From Halomonas socia (lineage in GTDB: Bacteria > Pseudomonadota > Gammaproteobacteria > Pseudomonadales > Halomonadaceae), in assembly GCF_010977575.1 (NCBI RefSeq), contig NZ_CP048812.1:1922001-1986000 (forward strand): DNA of 64,000 nt, given 5' to 3'. The notes beneath the pieces were generated by a model that saw only the letters and a program-made list of their open reading frames with translations, was not told the origin of the DNA and searched no databases. Each line of letters begins with the position of its first letter. Position 1 is the stretch's first letter. The position numbers and the translations under genes were made by a program. Below, piece after piece: positions 28,376 to 35,936 of the stretch.

Positions 28376-29368
28376 TCACTGGGTGTTGCGGATACGCTCC
28401 AGCAAGTCACCGTTGAACTCACCGGCGAAACGGTCATAAACGGGTTGCACGGCGCTGCGGAATTGCTCGTAGTCGATCTCGTCGACCACCTGCATGCCGT
28501 TCTCGCGCAGCAACTCGACGCCCTCGGCCTCGATGCGTGCGACCGACTCGCGAGAGGCCTGGGCCGCCACCTGGGCTGCCTGGCGGAACCAACCCTGCTG
28601 CTCCTCGGTGAGACCATCCCAGTAGATCTGCGACATCACCACCGCGGTTGGCGAATAGACGTGGCCGGTCAGGGTCAGGTGGTCCTGGATTTCCCAGATG
28701 CTGTTGACGGTCAGAATGGGGGTTGGATTCTCCTGTCCATCGATGGTGCCCTGCTGTAGCGCGGTGATCACTTCGGTCCATGACAGCGGGGCTGGCGCTG
28801 CGCCCAGCTCGCGGAAGGTCTCCAGGTGTACCCGATTCTCCATAGTGCGGATCTTCATGCCCTTCATGTCCTCGGGCGTTTCCACCGGACGCAGGCTGTT
28901 GGTCAGATGGCGAAAACCGTTCTCGGCCCAGGCCAGGCCAATCAGCCCCTCGCTCTCGAACTCTGCCAGCAGTTCCTGACCAATCTCGCCATCGAGTACG
29001 GCATGGGCATGCTCGTAGTCACGGAACAGGAAGGGGAAGTCGAGGGCATAGATTTCAGGAATAAAATTACCGATAGGCCCTGTCGAGGTCAGCGTCAGCT
29101 CCACCGAGCCGATCTGCAGTCCTTCCAGGACGTCCCGCTCGCCTCCCATGGCGCTGGCAGGTTGCAGGGTGATCTTGAACTCCCCATCGCTGAGGCGCTC
29201 GATCTCCTCAGCGAAGGCGCGGCCGGCGTCGCCATAATGCGAGCTCAGCGGTGGGGTGAAGGCCAAGTTCATCTCCTGAATGGCAAAGGCAGCTCCGCCA
29301 AACAGCAGCGGCAGTGAGAAGGCCAAGGCGATGGCAGCGGTGGTCTTGTTGGTGGCGTTAGTGTTCAT
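28376..29368 (-). CDS. dctP: TRAP transporter substrate-binding protein DctP
   Basis: Periplasmic receptor of 330 residues with a signal peptide ending near FGGAAFA. The mature part shows family features: LAFTPPLSSHYGDAG, IGSVELTLTSTGPIGNF, and MKIRTMENRVHLETFRELGAAPAPL with the Arg that clamps a substrate carboxylate, then GTIDGQENPTPILT. The ribosome site AGGAG precedes ATG 29368. A carboxylate ligand fits a sugar acid such as apionate. It is the second gene of the operon, 50 bases after apnO. Confidence 0.92.
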   Translation of the reverse strand: MNTNATNKTTAAIALAFSLPLLFGGAAFAIQEMNLAFTPPLSSHYGDAGRAFAEEIERLSDGEFKITLQPASAMGGERDVLEGLQIGSVELTLTSTGPIGNFIPEIYALDFPFLFRDYEHAHAVLDGEIGQELLAEFESEGLIGLAWAENGFRHLTNSLRPVETPEDMKGMKIRTMENRVHLETFRELGAAPAPLSWTEVITALQQGTIDGQENPTPILTVNSIWEIQDHLTLTGHVYSPTAVVMSQIYWDGLTEEQQGWFRQAAQVAAQASRESVARIEAEGVELLRENGMQVVDEIDYEQFRSAVQPVYDRFAGEFNGDLLERIRNTQ

Positions 29369-29418
29369 GGTGGCTCCTGATCATTGTCGTTATGTTGGGT
29401 GGGGGCCGAGGAAGGCCC

Positions 29419-30246
29419 TCAGGTGATGCGGCGTATGCTTTCGGTGATCTCCTTGGGCTCGAAGACACGCTTCCAGTCATCTCGCATCAGCTGTGGTTTG
29501 GCGTTCTCTATGGCCTTGTTACAGGCATCTGAGAAAACGCCAGGCTGCTCTTCGAAGGTCACTGCGGCGAGAATATTCAAGTGGCCAAGCAGGAAGTCTC
29601 TGGCGCACTCCCTGTCCACTCCCCGCGCCACGACCTCATCCATCGCTTCGCGCATTACCGCCAGCAGGGTGGCGCAGACGGTTTCCGACAGGCCCGGCTC
29701 GAGCAGTGCCATCTGCTCTACTGAGACGCGGTGCGAGCGCACCACCGGGGCATAGATGATTTTGGCGACGTCCTCGCCCAGTGCATACAGCTCCTCGGGA
29801 CCCTGCATCAGGGCACTGACGATATGCTGTTTGGCCAGGTGACCGCCGAAGAAGTCACGTTTGGCCTCTGGGTCTGTCTCGTCATTGAAGATCGGTGGGT
29901 GGCAGGGGTGGGTCACGAAGTAGACCAAGTCATCACGCTTCGGCAGATGGCCGGCGAAGGGGGCGGCGGCATCCAGGGTGACTACCATGGTGCCGCTGGC
30001 CATGAGTGGCGAGAGTTCTTCGGCGATACGACCGACCAGGTTATCGGGTACCGCTAGGATCACAATCTGGGCGCCAGGTACGGCCTGCTCCACGTCCACG
30101 CAGTGAACGCCGAGTCCCTGATCGAGTCGTTTTCGTCCGGCATCGCTGACCTCCACATGATGGACGTCGTAGTCGGATCGCTGCAGGTTGCTGGACAAGC
30201 GATAGCCCATCTTGCCGCCCGCACCGATCAGCGCAATTTTGACCAT
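29419..30246 (-). CDS. apnO: Probable D-apionate oxidoisomerase (phosphogluconate dehydrogenase C-terminal-domain family)
   Basis: NAD(P)-binding dehydrogenase of 275 residues. The Rossmann start MVKIALIGAGGKMGYRL carries the dinucleotide motif, and the catalytic C-terminal helical domain includes THPCHPPIFND, YAPVVRSHRVSVEQMALLEPGLSETV and EQPGVFSDACNKAIENAKP. The Rossmann plus PGDH-like C-terminal architecture and the operon partners (DUF1537 kinase, RuBisCO-like protein, TRAP transporter) match the described D-apionate oxidoisomerase, which oxidises and rearranges D-apionate to 3-oxo-isoapionate. ATG 30246 follows AGGAGT. First gene of the operon, divergent from the GntR-type regulator. 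Specificity is inferred from context. Confidence 0.75.
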   Translation of the reverse strand: MVKIALIGAGGKMGYRLSSNLQRSDYDVHHVEVSDAGRKRLDQGLGVHCVDVEQAVPGAQIVILAVPDNLVGRIAEELSPLMASGTMVVTLDAAAPFAGHLPKRDDLVYFVTHPCHPPIFNDETDPEAKRDFFGGHLAKQHIVSALMQGPEELYALGEDVAKIIYAPVVRSHRVSVEQMALLEPGLSETVCATLLAVMREAMDEVVARGVDRECARDFLLGHLNILAAVTFEEQPGVFSDACNKAIENAKPQLMRDDWKRVFEPKEITESIRRIT

Positions 30247-30330
30247 GTGAGACTCCTGATTTAGAGGTTTCACCGCAACCAAGGCGGTGGTGTCGACGGG
30301 CTGCTAAGGCGTGGGAAGAATTTGCCCGAC

Positions 30331-30363
30331 AACTGGTATGATGACATAATATCAATTCCAGTT
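30331..30363. promoter_or_regulatory. Inverted repeat in divergent promoter region, candidate operator
   Basis: AACTGG (30331-30336) and CCAGTT (30358-30363) form a perfect inverted repeat with an AT-rich centre; an inner TGAT/ATCA pair shares nearly the same axis. It sits in the 241-bp space between apnO and the GntR-type gene, where promoters of both must lie. It is a reasonable binding site for the adjacent regulator. Confidence 0.5.
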
Positions 30364-30487
30364 AGTCAAACGCTGCTTTAGTCGTATTTGAGGGTCAGTG
30401 CCCGCAGCGGATAGACTGCTAACGCGTTTGCGCCGCTGGATATACGTCTGGATTGACCATCGTCCAGAGGCTTGTGAGGAGAAAAAC

Positions 30488-31204
30488 ATGGACCCGACAC
30501 CCAAGATCACTCGGCGCAAGCTGTCCGACGAGGTCTTCGATAGGCTCTACGAGATGATTGAGTCAGGGCGATGCCGTCCTGGAGATACTCTGCCCTCGGA
30601 GCGGGAGTTGATGGATAGCTACGGGGTGGGGCGGCCGGCAATACGCGAGGCGATGCAATCGCTTGAGAGGATAGGCTTGGTAGAGATCAACCATGGCCAA
30701 CGTCCGAGAGTGCTGCAGCCTACGGCCATGGGGCTGATTGCCCAGATCGACCTGACTGCCCGCCATATGTTGGCCAGTTCTCCGCAGTCGCTGGAGCAGT
30801 TAAAGGAAGCAAGGACATTCTTCGAGCTGGGCATGGTCGAGAAGGCGGCGCGTCAGGCTACGCCTGAGGATGTGGTGAGGTTGCGAGAGCTAGTATCGGC
30901 GCAGCGGCGCTACCTGAACGAGGATGCTGCAGCTTTCGTGAAAGCCGACATGGCCTTTCATACGGCGATTACCGCGATGACGCTCAATCCCATTTTCACG
31001 GCCACCAGCCAAGCGATGCTAGGTTGGTTAGCGCGCTTTCATTCTAGTCTCTTGCACTGGGAAGGAAATGAGTCGATTACGATCATGGAGCATGAGCGTA
31101 TTGTCGATCGTATCGAGGCTGGTGAGCCTGAGCAGGCGGTCTACGAGATGCAGAAGCACCTCGAACGGGCGCGGGCACTTTATGCATTGGACAAACCGAC
31201 ATAG
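30488..31204 (+). CDS. GntR/FadR-family transcriptional regulator (NanR-like)
   Basis: DNA-binding regulator of 238 residues. The N-terminal winged helix (about residues 8-78) has LPSERELMDSYGVGRPAIREAMQ, and the C-terminal FCD helical ligand domain carries the acidic/His metal-binding residues (ADMAFHTAIT, with EHERIVDRI downstream). The RPAIREA and NHGQRPRV wording is close to the NanR subgroup. A GAGGAGAAA ribosome site precedes ATG 30488. It is divergent from the apionate-type operon and probably its pathway-specific repressor (inference). Confidence 0.85.
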   Translation: MDPTPKITRRKLSDEVFDRLYEMIESGRCRPGDTLPSERELMDSYGVGRPAIREAMQSLERIGLVEINHGQRPRVLQPTAMGLIAQIDLTARHMLASSPQSLEQLKEARTFFELGMVEKAARQATPEDVVRLRELVSAQRRYLNEDAAAFVKADMAFHTAITAMTLNPIFTATSQAMLGWLARFHSSLLHWEGNESITIMEHERIVDRIEAGEPEQAVYEMQKHLERARALYALDKPT

Positions 31205-31231
31205 CTGATACGGACCAGTCAGGAGTTGCTC

Positions 31232-31313
31232 TCAGCGCATCTCGACGTAAAACCTGAACACGTACATCACCGACAGCAGCATGCCGCCCGTTGACAAGAA
31301 GCGGGTAGTGCTG
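31232..31313 (-). pseudogene. Decayed partial copy of the small membrane protein gene found at 38339
   Basis: The segment aligns with the 3' end of the 85-residue gene at 38339-38432, including a 21-base exact block (31268-31288 against 38387-38407), the shared TCAGCGC end and CGACGTA/TGACGTA. Relative to the good copy it has a 12-base deletion, a one-base insertion and many substitutions, so it cannot encode the protein. It marks the left border of the ABC transporter cassette. Confidence 0.72.
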
Positions 31314-31343
31314 GCTTTTGAGTCGAAGCACTTTGAAGACGCG

Positions 31344-31382
31344 CGCCCTGCCGGGCCTGGTCCGGCGGGGCGTCGTCGTTTT
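31344..31382 (+). terminator. Rho-independent terminator after the GntR-type gene
   Basis: An 11-pair stem (CGCCCTGCCGG at 31344-31354 with CCGGCGGGGCG at 31362-31372, one G-T pair) and a seven-base loop, followed by CGTCGTTTT. It insulates the regulator from the ABC operon. Confidence 0.6.
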
Positions 31383-31410
31383 CCCATGGCCGTTGCGTTT
31401 AATCGAGCGT

Positions 31411-31439
31411 TTGACGCCTCTCCCGGGCTTTCCTAGCCT
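31411..31439 (+). promoter_or_regulatory. Candidate promoter of the ABC transporter operon
   Basis: TTGACG (31411-31416) and TAGCCT (31434-31439) are separated by 17 bases, 50 bases upstream of the binding-protein gene. The -35 box is good and the -10 box is poor, so this is tentative. Confidence 0.3.
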
Positions 31440-31490
31440 GGCCAGAAGTCTTTATTGCAAAGGCGCCTAATCTCCGAATAACAACGCACA

Positions 31491-33125
31491 ATGAGGCAGA
31501 TAACAGTGAAAAATATTGCAGCGACGCGTTTTAAGAGAACGCTTCTAGCGAGTGCCATGGGCCTAGCCGCGGCGTCACTCAGCGCTCAGACGCTGGCCCA
31601 GGAGCGGGTGGCTTCGATCGACCTGATGACCACCACCGAATCCTACGACCCGATCCGCTACGAGGCGGCCTTCATCATCGCCGAGCGCTGGGAAGAGCTG
31701 GGTTTCGACGTCAATGTCCAGCCCACCGAGTTCAGCACCGCCCTGGAGCGGTTCTACGATCAGCAGGACTTCGACGTCACCATCCTCGGTTGGACCGGCC
31801 GCACCGACCGCCTCGACCCGCAGTTCTTCCTCAGCACCCTCGACTCGCGCCAGGCTAACCCCGGCGGCAACAATCCGGGTGGCTATGACAACCCCGAGTT
31901 CGATGCGCTGTTCGACCAGCAGTCCCAGGCCTTCGACCCGGATGAGCGCCAGCAACTGGTGATGGAAATGCAGGAGCTCTACAAGCCGGATGCGCCGCTG
32001 GTGGTGCTGTTCCACCGCGACGAGGTGGTGGCCTACAACCACGAGGCCTTCGACGGTTTCGAGCCGATGGCCGGCGAGGGCCTGTACAGCGAGTGGGGGC
32101 CGATGGAAGCCCAGCCGGTAGGGGACCGTCGCACCCTGCGTATCGGCGGCCCCCAGGAGCCCGACAACCTCAACCCGCTGGCGTCCACCTCGGTGTGGGG
32201 CTGGAAGTGGATGCGCCTCTACTATGATCGCCTGGTGCGCCTCTCCGCCGACGTCGAGCCGCTGCCCTGGGCCGCCGAAGAGGTCGAGCAGGTCGACGAC
32301 ACCACTGTGGCGGTGACCCTGCGCGAGGGGATGACCTTCCACGATGGCGAGTCGGTCACCGCCGACGACGTGGCCTTCACCTTCAATTACTATCTCGACC
32401 AGGACTACAGCTACTTCAACTCCTATCTCGATACGCTGGAGTCTGCCGAGGTCATCGACGGTAGCACCGTACATTTCCACCTCAGCGAACCGTCGGCATC
32501 GTTCGCCAGCATCACGTTGTCGCAGATCCCTATCCTGCCCGAGCATATCTGGTCCGAGATCGACGATGCCTCGACACTGAGTCCCGATGAGGTGCCCACC
32601 GTGGGTTCCGGGCCCTTCCAGTTCGAGCGTTTCGACCGCGGCGAATTCATGGCCATCAGCAAGTTTGACGACCATTTCCATGCTGACGAGATCGCCGTGG
32701 ACGGCGTCGAGTTCATCATCTATGCCGACATGGAAGGCGTCTACACTGGCCTGCAGACCGGCGAGATTGATCTCACCGCCTGGCGCATGGAGCCTGGCCA
32801 GATCAGCCTGGCCGAGAGCGAGGACCACCTCACCGTGGTCAACGTACCCGACTTCGGTTACTACCACATGACCTACAACCTGCGCCGCGCCCCCCTCGAC
32901 GATCGCGCCGTGCGTCGTGCGCTGACCATGGCCAGCGACCGCGAGCGGATGGTCGATGTGCTGCTCGACGGCCGCGGCGAGGTGGGCTCCAGCGTGATCG
33001 CGCCGGTCAACACCTTCTGGCATGAGGCCTTCATCGAGCGCTTCGACTTCGATATGGACGCCGCCCGTGCCGAGCTGGAAGAGGCCGGCTACGCCTGGGA
33101 CGAGGACGGTCGCCTGGTGCGCTGA
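31491..33125 (+). CDS. Circularly permuted family-5 (peptide/nickel type) ABC transporter substrate-binding protein
   Basis: Exported protein of 544 residues, signal peptide ending near ASLSAQTLAQ. The domain order is reversed relative to DppA/OppA. Residues about 40-205 are the normally C-terminal lobe: IIAERWEELGFDVNVQP, FDVTILGWTGRTDRLDPQFF, GGYDNPEFDALFDQQ and APLVVLFHRDEVVAYN. Then residues about 215-544 read as the canonical N-terminus and middle: TLRIGGPQEPDNLNPLAS, LREGMTFHDGESVTADDV, IPILPEHIW and VPTVGSGPFQFERF, ending AELEEAGYAWDEDGRLVR just where the missing lobe would follow. ATG 31491 lacks a ribosome site; GTG 31506 has GAGG nine bases ahead and may be the true start. First gene of the operon with two permeases and a fused ATPase. 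Confidence 0.9.
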   Translation: MRQITVKNIAATRFKRTLLASAMGLAAASLSAQTLAQERVASIDLMTTTESYDPIRYEAAFIIAERWEELGFDVNVQPTEFSTALERFYDQQDFDVTILGWTGRTDRLDPQFFLSTLDSRQANPGGNNPGGYDNPEFDALFDQQSQAFDPDERQQLVMEMQELYKPDAPLVVLFHRDEVVAYNHEAFDGFEPMAGEGLYSEWGPMEAQPVGDRRTLRIGGPQEPDNLNPLASTSVWGWKWMRLYYDRLVRLSADVEPLPWAAEEVEQVDDTTVAVTLREGMTFHDGESVTADDVAFTFNYYLDQDYSYFNSYLDTLESAEVIDGSTVHFHLSEPSASFASITLSQIPILPEHIWSEIDDASTLSPDEVPTVGSGPFQFERFDRGEFMAISKFDDHFHADEIAVDGVEFIIYADMEGVYTGLQTGEIDLTAWRMEPGQISLAESEDHLTVVNVPDFGYYHMTYNLRRAPLDDRAVRRALTMASDRERMVDVLLDGRGEVGSSVIAPVNTFWHEAFIERFDFDMDAARAELEEAGYAWDEDGRLVR

Positions 33126-33222
33126 GTGCATCGCAACACCATCCCCATCATAGGTGCCTGCCGCCACCCCGCGCTGCCCACAAGGCCGCGCGGGGTGAAC
33201 GGCCGTTCACAGCGAGTCCGTC

Positions 33223-34203
33223 ATGTCGTCACGCAGAAGCTACCTGATACGCCGTGTGCTGCACGGCTTCATGGCGCTGTTCATCATCGCCACCCTGCTG
33301 TTCTTCCTGTTTCGTCTGGGGCTACCCGACCCCACCGCAGCGCTGATCACCGAGGGCCTGAACCCCGAGGAGCGCGAGCGGATCCGCGCCAGCTTCGGCC
33401 TCGACCGGCCGATCTGGGAGCAGTATTTCATCTATCTGGCGAATATCGTCCAGGGCGATTTCGGCTACTCCTTCCACTACCGCGCGCCGGTAGCGGATAT
33501 CATCTGGGAGCGGCTCGGCAACACCATGATCCTGATGCTGCCGGCCATCGTGCTGGCCTATGCGGTGGGTGCACCGCTGGGCGCCTGGCTATCGTGGCGG
33601 CGTGGCAGTCGTGCTGATACCAGCGGTATCTTCGTCGGCCTGATGTTCCGCTCGGCGCCGATGTTCTGGACCGGCATGATCGCCATCCTGGTGTTCGGCA
33701 TCGCCCTCGGCTGGCTGCCCACCAGCGGCATGCGCACGTTGCCCTACGAAGCGTCGGGCTTTTTCGACAAGATATTCACCTTGGACTTCCTGCACCACCT
33801 GATCCTGCCGGCGTTGGTGGTGGCGCTCTACTATCTGGGCTCGCCGCTGCTGATCATGCGCAACACCATGCTCGAGGTGTACGGCGAGGACTTCATCGAG
33901 ATGGCCCGCGCCAAGGGCCTGCCGGAGCGTCGCATCCTTTATGCTCACGCCGCGCGCAACGCGCTGCTGCCGGTGGTCACCCAACTGGCGGTGACCGTGG
34001 GTCTGGCCGCTGGTGGCCAGGTGGTGGTGGAGGTGGTGTTCTCGTGGCCGGGGCTGGGGCGTGAAATCCTCAACTCGGTGCGTACCTCCGACTTCCCCCT
34101 TGCCCAGGCCAGCTTCCTGGTGATGGCGGCCTTCGTCATCACCCTCAACCTGCTGGTCGATATCCTTTACACCATGCTGGACCCGAGGGTGAGCTTCAAA
34201 TGA
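33223..34203 (+). CDS. Peptide-type ABC transporter permease, DppB-like
   Basis: Inner-membrane permease of 326 residues, six predicted hydrophobic segments, normal family length. N-terminus YLIRRVLHGFMALFIIATLLFF, the FGLDRPIWEQYFIYLANIVQGDFGYSFHYR periplasmic stretch, and the cytoplasmic EAA-type loop DFIEMARAKGLPERRILYAHAARNALLPV that contacts the ATPase. It overlaps the next permease by ATGA. Unlike its partner it has no extra domain. It lies 97 bases after the binding-protein gene. Confidence 0.92.
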   Translation: MSSRRSYLIRRVLHGFMALFIIATLLFFLFRLGLPDPTAALITEGLNPEERERIRASFGLDRPIWEQYFIYLANIVQGDFGYSFHYRAPVADIIWERLGNTMILMLPAIVLAYAVGAPLGAWLSWRRGSRADTSGIFVGLMFRSAPMFWTGMIAILVFGIALGWLPTSGMRTLPYEASGFFDKIFTLDFLHHLILPALVVALYYLGSPLLIMRNTMLEVYGEDFIEMARAKGLPERRILYAHAARNALLPVVTQLAVTVGLAAGGQVVVEVVFSWPGLGREILNSVRTSDFPLAQASFLVMAAFVITLNLLVDILYTMLDPRVSFK

Positions 34204-35936
34204 ACCGATCACGACTGATGAAAAGCGCCCAGGAGCCGCTGCGGGCGATCCTCGGTGACCGGCTGGCGCTGGTGGGTCTGGCGGTGCTGTTGTCGATCAT
34301 CTCCATGGCACTGTTCGCGCCGGTGCTCTCCACTCATGCACCGTTGGCGGTCAACGAGCGTGAAGAGGGCTCGCTGTTCACGCGCAGCGTCGACGGCAAC
34401 CAGGTGCGCTGGCGAGCCTCGCCGCCGCTCGGCGAAGCAACGCTTAACGCCGCCGACTATCGCGATGGCCTGGGCATGGCGGTGGGCCGCGACGGTGTGG
34501 TGTGGCGCTATGCGGGCGGTGACTGGTCGCGCCTCGATACGCCGCTCACTGCGACCCTGAATGCGGTCAATATCCGCGAAGATGGGGCGACTTTGGTGGC
34601 CGGCGCCGAGGGTACGGTGGCGCTGTGGACGCCGGACGATGCCTGGCAGACCTTCGACATGCCCGAGCCGCTGGGCGTCAACGGCATTGCCTGGCGCGAC
34701 GCAGGTACCGCGCTGCTGGTCGGCGGCGGCGAAACCATCTGGCGGCTAGATCTGGAGAGTGGTGAGGTCGAGTCGCTGCAGAGTCCGGTGGGACGCGGCT
34801 TCGACCTCAACGGTGTGGCGTTGGATGTCGACGGCAGCGCCTGGCTGGTAGGTGACCGCGGTCTGGCACTGCGCCTCGAGCCCGACGACGACACCCCGAG
34901 TCTGGAGCGGCTGCCCGGCAACCGTGAGCTGAATCACATCCATATCGCCGACAGCGGCGCCGGCCTGATTGTTGGTGAACGAGGCACCCTGCTGGTCCGC
35001 GACGCCGCCGAGGGCAGTTGGCAGAGCCAGGACGCCCCTGACTCTCGCGCGATGCGCTCAGGTTGGATCACCGACGACGGTCATGCCTTCGCGGTGGGGC
35101 GCAGCGGCATTGTCTTCGAGCGCGAGCCCGGCGGCGACTGGCAACTGATGCCCAGCGACGAGGAGCGTCACCTGCGTACGCTAATGGTCACCGATGACAA
35201 CTACTTTGCGCTGGGCTCGGATCGCTTCGTCAATCGCCTGGCCCCGCCCTCCGGAGAGCACTGGTTCGGTACCGACCACCTCGGTCGCGACCTCTATAGC
35301 CAGAATGTTCACGGCTCGCAGATCGCGCTGCTGGTAGGCTTTCTGGGTGCCGCCCTGGTGGTGCTGATCGGCGCCAACGTCGGGCTCGTGGCCGGCTATT
35401 TCCGCGGGCGCACCGAAACTGTGCTGATGCGTACCGTTGATGTGATGTATGGCATCCCCTTCGAGCCCTTCGCACTGATTCTGGTGCTGCTGTTCGAGCC
35501 CAGCCTGTTCATTGTGATCCTCGCCGTGTCGCTGCTCACCTGGCGCACCGTGGCGCGGTTGATCCGCTCTCAGGTGCTGAGCCTGCGCGAGCGGCCCTTC
35601 GTCAAGGCAGCGCGGGTCGCCGGCGCCTCCGACCTGCGCATCATGTACCTGCATATCTTCCCCAACGTGATGCCGCTAGTGTTTCTCGAGTTGGCCATCA
35701 TCGTCGGGGTGTCGATTATCGCCGAGGCGACGCTGTCGTTCCTCGGGCTGGGGCCGCCGCAGTCGATCTCCTGGGGCGGCATCCTGCACAACGCGCGGCT
35801 CTCCGGGGCCTGGCGCGAGGCTTGGTGGTGGAACCTGCCCCCTGGGCTGCTGATCATGATCACGGTGCTCTCCGTGTTCTTCATCTCCCGCTCGCTCGAG
35901 CTGGTGGCCAACCCGCGACTGAGGGCACGTCGATGA
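34200..35936 (+). CDS. DppC-like ABC permease with a seven-bladed beta-propeller inserted in the first periplasmic loop
   Basis: The protein has 578 residues, almost twice the roughly 300 of normal DppC proteins. TM1 lies near residues 22-44 and the canonical HWFGTDHLGRDLYS resumes at residue 354, followed by the rest of the permease with EAA loop FVKAARVAGASDLRIMYLHIFPN. Between them, residues about 55-350 hold seven repeats of the form xxVGxxGxVxR...W..L at about 92, 131, 170, 213, 254, 295 and 335 (for example MAVGRDGVVWRYAGGDW, LIVGERGTLLVRDAAEG, FAVGRSGIVFEREPGGDW). This resembles YCF48/BNR propeller blades. The topology places the propeller in the periplasm. It has ATGA overlaps on both sides, and base composition matches the neighbours. 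Function of the insert unknown. Confidence 0.9.
   Translation: MNRSRLMKSAQEPLRAILGDRLALVGLAVLLSIISMALFAPVLSTHAPLAVNEREEGSLFTRSVDGNQVRWRASPPLGEATLNAADYRDGLGMAVGRDGVVWRYAGGDWSRLDTPLTATLNAVNIREDGATLVAGAEGTVALWTPDDAWQTFDMPEPLGVNGIAWRDAGTALLVGGGETIWRLDLESGEVESLQSPVGRGFDLNGVALDVDGSAWLVGDRGLALRLEPDDDTPSLERLPGNRELNHIHIADSGAGLIVGERGTLLVRDAAEGSWQSQDAPDSRAMRSGWITDDGHAFAVGRSGIVFEREPGGDWQLMPSDEERHLRTLMVTDDNYFALGSDRFVNRLAPPSGEHWFGTDHLGRDLYSQNVHGSQIALLVGFLGAALVVLIGANVGLVAGYFRGRTETVLMRTVDVMYGIPFEPFALILVLLFEPSLFIVILAVSLLTWRTVARLIRSQVLSLRERPFVKAARVAGASDLRIMYLHIFPNVMPLVFLELAIIVGVSIIAEATLSFLGLGPPQSISWGGILHNARLSGAWREAWWWNLPPGLLIMITVLSVFFISRSLELVANPRLRARR

Noticed and set aside
31491-33125. Two truncated binding-protein genes fused by mis-assembly
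   Set aside because: One continuous frame, one signal peptide, no duplicated lobe, and the two termini meet at complementary points of the fold; a permutation explains it better, though reads should be checked.
31575-33167. Long minus-strand open frame opposite the binding-protein gene
   Set aside because: Shadow frame of a GC-rich gene; no start signal and no recognisable domain.
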